NCBI GenBank assembly: GCA_002163245.1
Contig: MAAL01000194.1
Span: 40,331-104,330, forward strand
Reading direction: 5' to 3'
Length of the DNA stretch: 64,000 nucleotides
Source of the DNA: Gammaproteobacteria bacterium 42_54_T18
GTDB lineage: Bacteria; Pseudomonadota; Gammaproteobacteria; Pseudomonadales; Ketobacteraceae
Part shown: positions 47,388 to 59,653 of the stretch, piece after piece
How the letters are laid out: every line of letters begins with the position of its first letter
Numbering within the stretch: position 1 is the first letter of the stretch
Made by a program: the position numbers and the translations under genes
The notes under the pieces: generated by a model
The model's input: only the letters and a program-made list of their open reading frames with translations
What the model was told of the DNA's origin: nothing
Database searches by the model: none

Positions 47388-48588
47388 AGTGTTGTGCCAC
47401 ATCCGACCATTCCAATGCTTTTAAATAAATAACCCATAGATCGTCGGCTTCAAGACCTTTCATTATGGCATGATCAAAGTCACCGGTTTCATATGCTTCA
47501 ACCATCCGTAATACGGCACCAATATCACCACCGCCCGTCAATAACGCCAACTCCAACTCTGCAGACAATGGCATTTGCTGCACAATATCTTCCAATGGCT
47601 TATCTAATAACGCATCCAGCAATGACAGTAATCCTGCGGTAAAATAACCTCCACTGAACTGCCGATTGAGCTTTTCTGCAACTAACTCGCACATCTTCCC
47701 ACGAACAATCGCGGTAACTAACAGCTCATTGGGTTTGTTATCCATCGCGGAAAAAACCAACATCCCAGCCCAACGACGTAACTCATAAGCCCCCAAGATA
47801 ACGATGGTATCCGCAATAGTTTTAATGGTTCGCGTCAAACCAAAAGAAGCTGAATTAACCACTCGAAGCAACTTATAAGATAATCGAGGGTCTTGGCAAA
47901 TAATACGCTCTACACGCTCAATATCGTAATCATCCGTACTTAACTCCGCCAACAATGCCGTGATAACCATACCGGACGCGGGCACACTCTCCCCTGACAT
48001 CACATGGGGTTTACATAAAAAATACCCCTGAAAGTAGTCAAACCCCATTGTACGATACAGCTCAAACTCTTCATGGGTTTCAACTTTTTCTGCCAATAAC
48101 TTACCTTCGATATCGCCAACAAGACGCAACTTTGCAACTTGCTCCTTAACGCCACTCACCCCTAAATCCATGACATCTAACTTAATAAAACTGGCCTTAG
48201 GAATTAAAGGCTTCCATTCATCACTGTAAATGAAGTCATCCAATGCAACACGATAACCCACATCAACAAGGTTTTTTACCTCCTGAATAACGTCCTCATT
48301 CACTAAAACATCTTCTAAGATTTCAGGAATCAATAACTTTTGCAGCCCTTTCGGTAACTGGCCTGATGTCAGAATATCTTGAGTGATATTCACCAATGCT
48401 GGATGGCCACTAGTGATTTTTTCTAACCCTATTTCTGAAAAAGCATTCACCAAAACCTGCATTGTTGCTTCATTAGCGTCACCCATAGATTCAGCGCTAT
48501 TCACCATACTTCCACGGTATAGCAGCTCATACGCAACTACGTTGAGGTTACGATCAAATACAGGTTGTCGGGCTAAATATACATCCAT
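47374..48588 (-). CDS. EAL-HDOD signalling protein (YuxH-type)
   Basis: 404 residues. The N-terminal EAL-like domain (~1-200) starts DVYLARQPVFDRNLNVVAYELLYRG, where the catalytic EAL motif is YELLYRG-like and therefore degenerate; the later metal ligands (DDFIYSDEW, KLDV, KLLAEKVET, GYFLCKP) are partly kept. The C-terminal HDOD domain (~205-390) has LSYKLLRVVNSASFGL and DTIVILGAYELRRW. Proteins of this form generally bind rather than degrade cyclic-di-GMP and act as signalling adaptors. It is monocistronic, with rpmG/rpmB further along on the same strand. Confidence 0.88.
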   Translation of the reverse strand: MDVYLARQPVFDRNLNVVAYELLYRGSMVNSAESMGDANEATMQVLVNAFSEIGLEKITSGHPALVNITQDILTSGQLPKGLQKLLIPEILEDVLVNEDVIQEVKNLVDVGYRVALDDFIYSDEWKPLIPKASFIKLDVMDLGVSGVKEQVAKLRLVGDIEGKLLAEKVETHEEFELYRTMGFDYFQGYFLCKPHVMSGESVPASGMVITALLAELSTDDYDIERVERIICQDPRLSYKLLRVVNSASFGLTRTIKTIADTIVILGAYELRRWAGMLVFSAMDNKPNELLVTAIVRGKMCELVAEKLNRQFSGGYFTAGLLSLLDALLDKPLEDIVQQMPLSAELELALLTGGGDIGAVLRMVEAYETGDFDHAIMKGLEADDLWVIYLKALEWSDVAQHSMVE

Positions 48589-48774
48589 AAGCGATTCTTA
48601 GTTAAATTGTTATCTCATCACACATACACCATTACTCAGTGTGGCAGATAATCACTAACCGTAAACCCAAGAACGTTTATTTCATAAGGAAGGGGGGATT
48701 CATGCCAAAAAGAAAGGCCGCCTTACTAAACTATAAAAGCTAAGACATAAAACTATCCTTAACATCCAGACACA

Positions 48775-48810
48775 ATAAAGCCGCTATGAGATACCTCATA
48801 ACGGCTTTAT
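48775..48810 (-). terminator. Terminator after rpmG
   Basis: Sixteen-base arms with one mismatch (ATAAAGCCGCTATGAG against its partner at 48795-48810) around a 4-base loop, 25 bp past the rpmG stop. Confidence 0.75.
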
Positions 48811-48835
48811 CAGCAAATTAAGCTATTAATGGAGC

Positions 48836-48991
48836 CTACTTAATTTTTGCTTCTTTAAACTCAACATGCTTACGAACAACGGGGTCGTATTTCTTAAACG
48901 CCATTTTTTCGGGCATGGTACGCTTATTTTTATCGGTAGTGTAATAGTAACCAGTACCGGCTGTTGAAACTAACTTTACCTTCTCACGCAT
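48836..48991 (-). CDS. rpmG: 50S ribosomal protein L33
   Basis: 51 codons: [20 protein letters not shown], then [19 protein letters not shown] and [12 protein letters not shown], the normal bacterial L33 sequence and length. Stop TAG at 48836. It is the Cys-free form (no CxxC zinc pairs), which does not need zinc. It follows rpmB by 11 bp, the usual rpmBG operon. Confidence 0.96.
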   Translation of the reverse strand: MREKVKLVSTAGTGYYYTTDKNKRTMPEKMAFKKYDPVVRKHVEFKEAKIK

Positions 48992-49002
48992 AATCCTATT
49001 CC

Positions 49003-49239
49003 TTACACTTTCGCGCCGTTAGCACGGATGTCTTTAAGCACCTTATCGATACCAAGCTTATCGATGATACGCATACCTTTGGCTGAAACACGTAGTCTTA
49101 CAAAACGCTTTTCACTTTCAACCCAGAAACGGTGGTGGTGCAAGTTAGGCTCAAAACGACGACGAGTCTTGTTATGAGCGTGCGATACATTATTTCCAGT
49201 TACGGGCCGCTTACCGGTAACCTGACAAACTTTAGCCAT
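49003..49239 (-). CDS. rpmB: 50S ribosomal protein L28
   Basis: 78 residues: starts [20 protein letters not shown], then [20 protein letters not shown], typical of gammaproteobacterial L28 (77-78 aa). It is first of the rpmB-rpmG pair. AGATTGAAGA upstream gives the ribosome-binding site. Confidence 0.97.
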   Translation of the reverse strand: MAKVCQVTGKRPVTGNNVSHAHNKTRRRFEPNLHHHRFWVESEKRFVRLRVSAKGMRIIDKLGIDKVLKDIRANGAKV

Positions 49240-49385
49240 TCTTCAATCTCCAAATACTGGCAAAACAGCCCATACAATGGGTATAAACTGTGCAAGCCAG
49301 AAAGAAAGTCCTGACTCACCTAAAATTGGGTGCGCCTTTATAACAGAACCATGCATTGATAGCAAACATTTCAATTATAATTCAA

Positions 49386-50060
49386 CTACAAAAGCCCACG
49401 CTCTGCAAAAGACACAACCTCGTCATCCCCCACTATCATGTGGTCTAAGACCCTAACATCCACAAGATTTAGTGCTTTTACCAATCTTTCAGTAATTTGT
49501 TGATCCGATTGACTAGGTTCAGCAATTCCCGACGGGTGGTTATGTGCAAAAATCACAGCAGCGGCATTAGAAGCCAGGGTTTGCTTAACCACCTCTCTCG
49601 GATATACCGATGCACCATCAATTGTTCCATAAAATAACTCTTTGTAGTCTAAAATACGATGTTGATTATCCAAATACACGCACGAAAACACTTCATGGCG
49701 ATAAGCGCGCATTTTAGCTTTTAAAAACTGCTTAATTTTCTCTGGGCTAGTAATCGCATCCCCGGCATCAATACTTTTTTCCAAATACCGTTTTCCCACT
49801 TCCAAAGCCGCTTGTAGCTGAACATATTTTGCTGGCCCCATGCCATGAACCTTTGAAAACATCGCCAAGTCTGCATCCAAAAGCTGTCGCAAATCGCCAA
49901 ACTCGCTCAGCAGCTCTCTAGCAAGGTCTACTGCTGTCTTCCCAGCAACACCTACCCGTAAAAAGATTGCTAGTAATTCGCCGTCAGACAGGCTTTCAGG
50001 GCCCATCTGAAGCATTTTTTCACGGGGACGCTCTTCTACAGGCCAATCCGTAATCGCCAT
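49386..50060 (-). CDS. radC: RadC/JAB-domain protein
   Basis: 224 residues from ATG 50060, chosen for AAGGAG seven bases upstream; a GTG at 50066 adds two residues. An N-terminal helix-hairpin-helix region ([18 protein letters not shown] and [16 protein letters not shown]) is followed by the JAMM/MPN domain with [15 protein letters not shown] and the metal motif [14 protein letters not shown]. The exact role of RadC is uncertain; it is a DNA-associated putative peptidase or isopeptidase-like protein. It is divergent from coaBC, the conserved gene order in gammaproteobacteria. Confidence 0.93.
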   Translation of the reverse strand: MAITDWPVEERPREKMLQMGPESLSDGELLAIFLRVGVAGKTAVDLARELLSEFGDLRQLLDADLAMFSKVHGMGPAKYVQLQAALEVGKRYLEKSIDAGDAITSPEKIKQFLKAKMRAYRHEVFSCVYLDNQHRILDYKELFYGTIDGASVYPREVVKQTLASNAAAVIFAHNHPSGIAEPSQSDQQITERLVKALNLVDVRVLDHMIVGDDEVVSFAERGLL

Positions 50061-50263
50061 AATCACTCTCCTTGTGTTTGCTTCTTTGACTGCAAAGTTC
50101 TAACAACACAGACCTATAAACCACAAATACCTTGAGCATTTTTATACAAGAGAACATAAAATAACAAAAATAATTAGCGCTCAGGCACACAAACCCTTAT
50201 TGTTTATGGTAAATACTCACTAACCCCATAACACGCAACATTAGGCAGGAGGATAATCGAACT

Positions 50264-51511
50264 ATGCAACGATTGGCAAATAAACGTATCGTTTTAGGAG
50301 TAACCGGCGGTATTGCCGCTTACAAAAGCGCAGAACTGATTCGACGTTTAATTGATGCCGGCGCAGAAATCAGGGTTGTTATGACCAAGGCTGCTCAAGA
50401 GTTTATTACGCCATTAACACTTCAAGCATTGTCCGGTAACCCGGTACACGTAGCGCTGCTAGATACCGAAGCTGAAGCTGGCATGGGCCATATTGAACTA
50501 GCTCGCTGGGGTGACGCCCTGCTAATCGCCCCAGCCAGCGCTGATTTCATTGCCCGTCTAACCCACGGCCATGGTAATGACCTACTAACCACCCTATGCC
50601 TTGCTACACGCTGCCCCATTCATATTGCACCAGCGATGAATCAGGGCATGTGGGCGTCCACCGCCAATCAAAACAACATTCAACAACTAGAAACTAACGG
50701 CATCCACCTTATTGGGCCAGGTTCCGGTTACCAGGCATGTGGTGACATTGGCCTTGGCAGAATGTCAGAGCCCAATGATATTGCCCAAATTCTTGCCGAC
50801 AGCTTTCAAACCGGTAGCCTCGCGGGAACTCAAGTGGTAATCACTGCCGGCCCCACACGAGAAGCCATCGACCCAGTACGATATATCAGCAACCATAGCT
50901 CTGGAAAGATGGGCTTTGCATTAGCAGAAGCCGCTCGGGATGCAGGCGCCATTGTCACTTTAATCGCAGGCCCTGTGAACCTCGCAACCCCTGATCGCGT
51001 TAACCGTATCAATGTAGTCAGTGCAGAAGACATGTTGGTGGCAACAACAGAATGCCTTGATACTCTTGCGATGAATCGCAATACATCTGAAGCATCCATA
51101 CCTAACACCCAAAACGCTATCATTTTTATTGGCACCGCAGCCGTTGCTGATTATCGCCCTGACACCAGCGCCACTCAAAAAATCAAAAAAACACAAGGCA
51201 ATCCCAACCTCACCTTACAACTCATTGAAAATCCAGATATTATCGCCGCCGTTGCGCAACGAGACCCCAAACCATTTACCGTTGGTTTTGCCGCTGAAAC
51301 ACAAAATGTATTGGACTATGCCAACGACAAAATCACGCGTAAAAATCTCGATATGATTGTCGCAAACGATGTTAGCAACAAAGAGATTGGCTTTAATAGC
51401 GACCTTAATGCCGTCACCATTATTTGGCCCGAAGGAAATAAAGCCATCGATGTTGCCAGCAAATCCATCATTGCTAGCGCGATCATTCAACAGATCAGCC
51501 TACAATTATAA
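50264..51511 (+). CDS. coaBC: Bifunctional CoaBC (PPC decarboxylase / PPC synthetase)
   Basis: CoaB joins 4'-phosphopantothenate and cysteine; CoaC decarboxylates the product: steps 2 and 3 of CoA synthesis. 415 residues. The N-terminal flavoprotein CoaC part has [29 protein letters not shown] and the catalytic Cys in [12 protein letters not shown]. The C-terminal CoaB part has [46 protein letters not shown] and the substrate Lys motif KIKK. AGGAGG precedes the ATG by nine bases, a strong site. It starts the coaBC-algC-argB-slmA run on the plus strand. Confidence 0.96.
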   Translation: MQRLANKRIVLGVTGGIAAYKSAELIRRLIDAGAEIRVVMTKAAQEFITPLTLQALSGNPVHVALLDTEAEAGMGHIELARWGDALLIAPASADFIARLTHGHGNDLLTTLCLATRCPIHIAPAMNQGMWASTANQNNIQQLETNGIHLIGPGSGYQACGDIGLGRMSEPNDIAQILADSFQTGSLAGTQVVITAGPTREAIDPVRYISNHSSGKMGFALAEAARDAGAIVTLIAGPVNLATPDRVNRINVVSAEDMLVATTECLDTLAMNRNTSEASIPNTQNAIIFIGTAAVADYRPDTSATQKIKKTQGNPNLTLQLIENPDIIAAVAQRDPKPFTVGFAAETQNVLDYANDKITRKNLDMIVANDVSNKEIGFNSDLNAVTIIWPEGNKAIDVASKSIIASAIIQQISLQL

Positions 51512-51645
51512 ACACTGCTAAGCTTCTATATACGGCCAGTTATAAACACGTAATTACAGGCCTACAGATACAGAGAAAGCTACACGTAAACAGCACGTTA
51601 TAAACGATGGCTACCACATAACCCCATCAGGCATCAGGAACAACA

Positions 51646-55300
<3,655 letters not shown>

Positions 55301-55377
55301 TCACTAATACCTGCTCAACAACACCGAATAACAAATATCTAAAATCCCATAGATAACAAAACCAGCGACACCGTACT

Positions 55378-55980
55378 ATGCAAAACCCAACGCAAAAGGT
55401 CTCTCGTAAAGACCAAATACTTCAAGCCCTTGCCGCCATGTTAGAAGCCTCTCCTGGAGGTAGAATAACAACCGCAGCACTAGCCAAAGAAGTTGGCGTA
55501 TCAGAAGCCGCCCTATATCGGCATTTTCCAAGCAAAGCAAAAATGTTCGAAGGGCTGATCCTTTTTATTGAAGAGTCCATTTTCTCGCGCGTGTCACTGA
55601 TTCTTAAAGAAGAGATATCTGCGCTAGATCAATGCCAGCAGCAGCTACATTTGTTATTAACCTTTGCAGAGCGAAACCCCGGTATCACCCGCATACTCAC
55701 AGGTGATGCTATCACGGGCGAATCGGAACGACTCAGAGAACGTATTGTTCAGTTTTTTAATCGTTTTGAAACCCAGCTCAAAACCACGTTAAGGGAAGCT
55801 GAGATTAAGGAAGGTAAAAAAACAGTACTACCTGCTGGGCAAACTGCGAATCTGATTCTATCAACAGCGGAAGGTCGTATTTGCCAATATGTACGCAGTG
55901 GATTTGAGCGTAAACCCACAGATAACTGGGACGCACAATGGAGTCTGTTATCACAGACCCTGTTTAATCCAATGATATAA
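55378..55980 (+). CDS. slmA: SlmA nucleoid-occlusion factor (TetR-like)
   Basis: SlmA binds DNA over the nucleoid and blocks FtsZ assembly there. 200 residues. An HTH of TetR type (ITTAALAKEVGVSEAALYRH, then FPSKAKMFEGLI) lies after KDQILQALAAMLEASPGG. The C-terminal part includes FAERNPGITRILTGDAI and GRICQYVRSGFERKP, family-specific segments. The place after argB is typical for Pseudomonas-like genomes. Confidence 0.93.
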   Translation: MQNPTQKVSRKDQILQALAAMLEASPGGRITTAALAKEVGVSEAALYRHFPSKAKMFEGLILFIEESIFSRVSLILKEEISALDQCQQQLHLLLTFAERNPGITRILTGDAITGESERLRERIVQFFNRFETQLKTTLREAEIKEGKKTVLPAGQTANLILSTAEGRICQYVRSGFERKPTDNWDAQWSLLSQTLFNPMI

Positions 55981-56055
55981 GTTGCGGCATTACGGTGCTA
56001 AAACAACAAGCAAAGAGCGCCCCATAAACAAGGGCCAATGTATTCGTAAAAACGT

Positions 56056-56700
56056 TTATTTTCGCCCTTGTTCAATCAATACTTTTAAACGCTCAATATC
56101 CTTAGCGTAAGATTCACGGACCCCCACCTTTTCTTTTTCTTTCTCTGTGTTGGTTTCTTCTAACTTATCGATTTGACGTTCAAAACGTTCAATTTTATCT
56201 AGCAGATGTTCTGCAACATCTTCCCCTGCACGCTCCTGAATGGCCGCTTTCTCTTGGGTAACATCATACTCAGAGCGTAAACGTGCAATATTGCTTTTAT
56301 TGATGCTAATAATTACATCTAACGCTTCAATTTTTCGCTCTCTAGCACGCTCTGCATCTTCAGGGTGACTAAAAATAGTTAACAATCGTTGATCTGCTTT
56401 TACCTGTAAAGCCTCTTGCAACACCCTTTGCTTACGCTCACCTTTACTGCCATCCCTAAGGGTAATCTCTTCTTCCGTTAACTCTCGAGGCACCACTTTA
56501 ACCACCTGCCCATGACGGTTCAGTATGCTGTAACCCTTGGATATCAACTCAGGAGGGATGCGATCATTAAGCACAACGCGACCATGCTCATCGTTGTAGC
56601 GATAAAGCTTCCCAGAGTCCGCTAATGCTAACGGTGAAAGCAAACCCAACATCGCTATGCAGAATGCGAGTTTTCGGAGCATAAAATAATTTACCTTCAT
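56056..56700 (-). CDS. DUF4124-containing exported coiled-coil protein
   Basis: About 214 residues from ATG 56700. The signal peptide is LRKLAFCIAMLGLLSPLALADS. A DUF4124 motif follows (KLYRYNDEHGRVVLNDRIPP), the usual N-terminal domain of small periplasmic proteins of unknown role. The rest is charged and helical (residues ~75-214), probably a long coiled coil with KQRVLQEALQVKADQRLLTI and ERFERQIDKLEETNTEKE. The role is unknown. It is convergent with slmA. Confidence 0.82.
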   Translation of the reverse strand: MKVNYFMLRKLAFCIAMLGLLSPLALADSGKLYRYNDEHGRVVLNDRIPPELISKGYSILNRHGQVVKVVPRELTEEEITLRDGSKGERKQRVLQEALQVKADQRLLTIFSHPEDAERARERKIEALDVIISINKSNIARLRSEYDVTQEKAAIQERAGEDVAEHLLDKIERFERQIDKLEETNTEKEKEKVGVRESYAKDIERLKVLIEQGRK

Positions 56701-56841
56701 AACCAATAATGACGTTAATATTAAATAATAGTAATACTAAATAGAGTAGCAACGTATTTTAGGAATAATAACGTATTTTAGACGACAAATGCAGGAAACA
56801 GTTCATATCTCCAATCCCGACATAGAATCACGAAATATCAA

Positions 56842-56862
56842 CGCCCCTGTATTTAAGGGGCG
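56842..56862 (-). terminator. Hairpin after pyrE
   Basis: CGCCCCT at 56842-56848 pairs with AGGGGCG at 56856-56862 across a 7-base loop, 17 bp past the pyrE stop. No clear T-run, so weak or rho-assisted. Confidence 0.5.
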
Positions 56863-56878
56863 AGCTAACACTCATTCA

Positions 56879-57532
56879 CTAAATACCATACTTCTCTCGA
56901 TATGCCTGGATATTTTGCAAATGCTGGGCATATTCGCCTTTTTTATCCTCAACAGATGCCAAATACTCCGTTACCTGGGCTAGTGTTACCACACTAACCA
57001 CTGGGATCCCGAAGTCACGTTCCACTTCTTGAATCGCAGATAACTCTCCTTTACCACGCTCTTGACGATCCAATGCAACCAACACACCGGCCGATTTTGC
57101 ATTGGTCTGAGCAATGATTGCCATAACTTCCCTAATGGCGGTTCCTGCTGTGATGACATCATCAATTATCAGCACACCGCCTTCTAAGGGTGCACCAACT
57201 AACGAGCCGCCTTCACCATGAGCTTTGGCTTCTTTGCGATTAAAACACCAAGGTACATCCATATTATGGCCATCAGCTAAAGCAATTGCCGCTGCAGATG
57301 CAATAGGAATACCTTTGTAAGCAGGACCAAAAAGAACATCAAAAGCGATGCCTGACTCTTTTATCGCCTCAGCGTAATAACGTCCTAACTTTGCCAATGC
57401 CAGCCCACTATTAAACAACCCCGCATTGAAGAAATACGGGCTAGTACGACCAGACTTTAAGGTGAACTCCCCAAAACGTAACACGCCTTGGGATATAGCA
57501 AACTCAATAAACTCTTTTTGATATGCTTTCAT
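56879..57532 (-). CDS. pyrE: Orotate phosphoribosyltransferase
   Basis: PyrE makes orotidine 5'-phosphate from orotate and PRPP. ATG 57532 gives 217 residues beginning [20 protein letters not shown], as in E. coli; upstream MSVT is unneeded. [16 protein letters not shown] and the PRPP loop [17 protein letters not shown] are present. It lies 51 bp after rph on the same strand; the rph-pyrE order is conserved in gammaproteobacteria and in E. coli couples pyrE attenuation to pyrimidine supply. Confidence 0.96.
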   Translation of the reverse strand: MKAYQKEFIEFAISQGVLRFGEFTLKSGRTSPYFFNAGLFNSGLALAKLGRYYAEAIKESGIAFDVLFGPAYKGIPIASAAAIALADGHNMDVPWCFNRKEAKAHGEGGSLVGAPLEGGVLIIDDVITAGTAIREVMAIIAQTNAKSAGVLVALDRQERGKGELSAIQEVERDFGIPVVSVVTLAQVTEYLASVEDKKGEYAQHLQNIQAYREKYGI

Positions 57533-57582
57533 CGTGACACTCATATTTCGATCTTAACTCCGATCTTAACTACGCCCATAAC

Positions 57583-58299
57583 TTACCAACCAAGCGCTTC
57601 TTGTTGTAACTGAACCAACTCTTTGATGCCTTTCTCTGCAAGATCCATCATTGCATTCATTTCATCGCGGCTAAACTCATCAGCTTCTGCAGTACCTTGA
57701 ACTTCAACAAAACCACCGTGCTGGGTCATTACCACATTCATATCAGTGTCTGCATTAGAGTCTTCTGGGTAATCAAGATCTAAGACTGGCTCACCCTTAT
57801 AAACACCAACAGAAACCGCTGCAACAAGACGCTGTAAAGGGTCTTGTTTGATTTTTTTGTTGTTCAACATCCACGTCAACGCATCAACCAACGCCACACA
57901 ACCACCGGTAATAGACGCAGTACGAGTGCCTCCGTCAGCTTGAATCACATCACAATCGATAGTGATGGTATTTTCACCTAACATTTTTAAATCAACCGCC
58001 GCACGTAAAGAACGCGCCACCAAACGACTAATTTCTAAAGTACGGCCACTTTGCTTACCGCGCGCCGCTTCTCGATTCATTCGAGAATTCGTAGAACGTG
58101 GCAACATACCGTATTCAGCAGTAACCCAACCTTTGCCTGTACCCTTTAAAAACCGAGGAACGCCATCGGTAGCACTCGCAGTACAAATCACTTTGGTATT
58201 ACCAAACTCAATCAATACAGACCCTTCGGCATGGCACGTATAGTTACGGGTAATTTTTACATCTCTTAATTGGTCTGGGCTTCTACCGCTAGGTCGCAT
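57583..58299 (-). CDS. rph: Ribonuclease PH
   Basis: RNase PH trims tRNA 3' ends phosphorolytically. ATG 58299 gives about 238 residues starting [20 protein letters not shown]; a TTG at 58305 is less likely. [56 protein letters not shown] and [14 protein letters not shown] are all family motifs, and the C-terminus is intact (unlike the frameshifted rph of E. coli K-12). It is transcribed with pyrE and divergent from the nitrate-reduction genes. Confidence 0.96.
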   Translation of the reverse strand: MRPSGRSPDQLRDVKITRNYTCHAEGSVLIEFGNTKVICTASATDGVPRFLKGTGKGWVTAEYGMLPRSTNSRMNREAARGKQSGRTLEISRLVARSLRAAVDLKMLGENTITIDCDVIQADGGTRTASITGGCVALVDALTWMLNNKKIKQDPLQRLVAAVSVGVYKGEPVLDLDYPEDSNADTDMNVVMTQHGGFVEVQGTAEADEFSRDEMNAMMDLAEKGIKELVQLQQEALGW

Positions 58300-58402
58300 A
58301 GTCAAATCCTAAATACAGGGGGGGAAGGAATAAAGGCCGTAGTATACCTGTTCTTAACGTATAATAGAGCGATAAATTGCCTCAACATGGTTTTCCAAAT
58401 CT

Positions 58403-59653
58403 ATGAATCAGCCCCAAGAGCAGCTTGTTGTCATTGGCAATGGCATGGCCGGCATGAAAACAGTCGAGATATTGCTCTCCGCTAACCCCGACAAATACAA
58501 TATCACCGTGTTTGGTGCCGAACCTTACGGCAACTACAACCGAATCATGTTATCCCCCGTACTCTGCGGTGAAAAAGATATCAAAGACATCATGATTAAT
58601 GATCGTCAATGGTATAGCGACAACAACGTCACCTTGCACGCCGGCCCCTCCAAAGAAGTCGTTGGCATCGTACGATCAACCAAACATGTCATCGCCAAAG
58701 ACGGCTCCCGGGTCCCTTATGACAAACTACTCATCGCTACCGGCTCCAACCCGTATATATTGCCAGTTCCCGGGCACGATCTAGAAGGCGTCATTGGGTT
58801 TCGAGATATCTACGATGTTAAAAAGATGGTGGCTTACAGCGAACAACGCAAATACGCCATTGTCTTAGGTGGTGGATTATTAGGCCTAGAAGCTGCCAAT
58901 GGTCTAGCGCAACGAGGTATGCACGTTACGGTAGTGCACAGCCGCCAAACACTACTGAATCGCCAACTTGATAGCCACGCCGGTAAATTATTACAACAAG
59001 CATTAGAAGCTCGAGGGGTGAATTTTAAACTCAACGTGCAAACCCAGGAAGTTAAGGGGGATGCTAACGGTCACGTTGAAGCCGTGCACTTTAGCGACAA
59101 CGACACCTTACCTTGTGATTTATTTGTGATGGCAATTGGTGTTCGCCCCAATATGGCCTTGGCAAAAACAGCCGGTATTCATTGTGATCGCGGCATCGTG
59201 GTTAGTGATACCTTACAAACCTACGACCCCAGTATCTATGCGGTGGGGGAGTGTATTCAACACCGAGAAAACACCTTTGGACTCGTCGCCCCGCTGTTTG
59301 ACCAAGGCAAAGTATGCGCAAACCATCTAGCTGGGCATGGCGTGGCGGAATACTTCACTTTACCAACCGCCACCAAACTCAAAGTAACGGGTATTAATCT
59401 GTATTCGGTGGGTAACTTTGAAGAGAATCAAGATACCGAATCACTGATTTTTGAAGACAAAAAACTTGGGGTTTACAAAAAAATTGTGCTTAAGAATAAC
59501 CAATTGACCGGTGCGGTGCTCTATGGAGACACCCGTGACGGCCCCTGGTACCAGGAGTTATTAGAAGAACAGCACAACATTAGTGACCTGAGAGAAACCC
59601 TGTTGTTTGGCCCAGCTGAAGAACCTTCTCAACCGGAGGAATCAGCGCCATGA
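58403..59653 (+). CDS. nasB: NasB/NirB-like FAD-NAD(P)H oxidoreductase for nitrate assimilation
   Basis: 416 residues, equivalent to the N-terminal flavoprotein part of NirB. FAD motif VVIGNGMAGMKTVEIL, NAD motif VLGGGLLGLEAANGLAQRG, LLIATGSNPYILPVPG, and CIQHRENTFGLVAPLFDQ before the C-terminal domain. It lacks the Fe-S and sirohaem domains of full NirB. The stop overlaps the start of nasA (ATGA-type, 4 bp), so it is almost certainly the electron-transfer subunit delivering NAD(P)H electrons to the assimilatory nitrate reductase. The exact subunit name differs between species. Confidence 0.85.
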   Translation: MNQPQEQLVVIGNGMAGMKTVEILLSANPDKYNITVFGAEPYGNYNRIMLSPVLCGEKDIKDIMINDRQWYSDNNVTLHAGPSKEVVGIVRSTKHVIAKDGSRVPYDKLLIATGSNPYILPVPGHDLEGVIGFRDIYDVKKMVAYSEQRKYAIVLGGGLLGLEAANGLAQRGMHVTVVHSRQTLLNRQLDSHAGKLLQQALEARGVNFKLNVQTQEVKGDANGHVEAVHFSDNDTLPCDLFVMAIGVRPNMALAKTAGIHCDRGIVVSDTLQTYDPSIYAVGECIQHRENTFGLVAPLFDQGKVCANHLAGHGVAEYFTLPTATKLKVTGINLYSVGNFEENQDTESLIFEDKKLGVYKKIVLKNNQLTGAVLYGDTRDGPWYQELLEEQHNISDLRETLLFGPAEEPSQPEESAP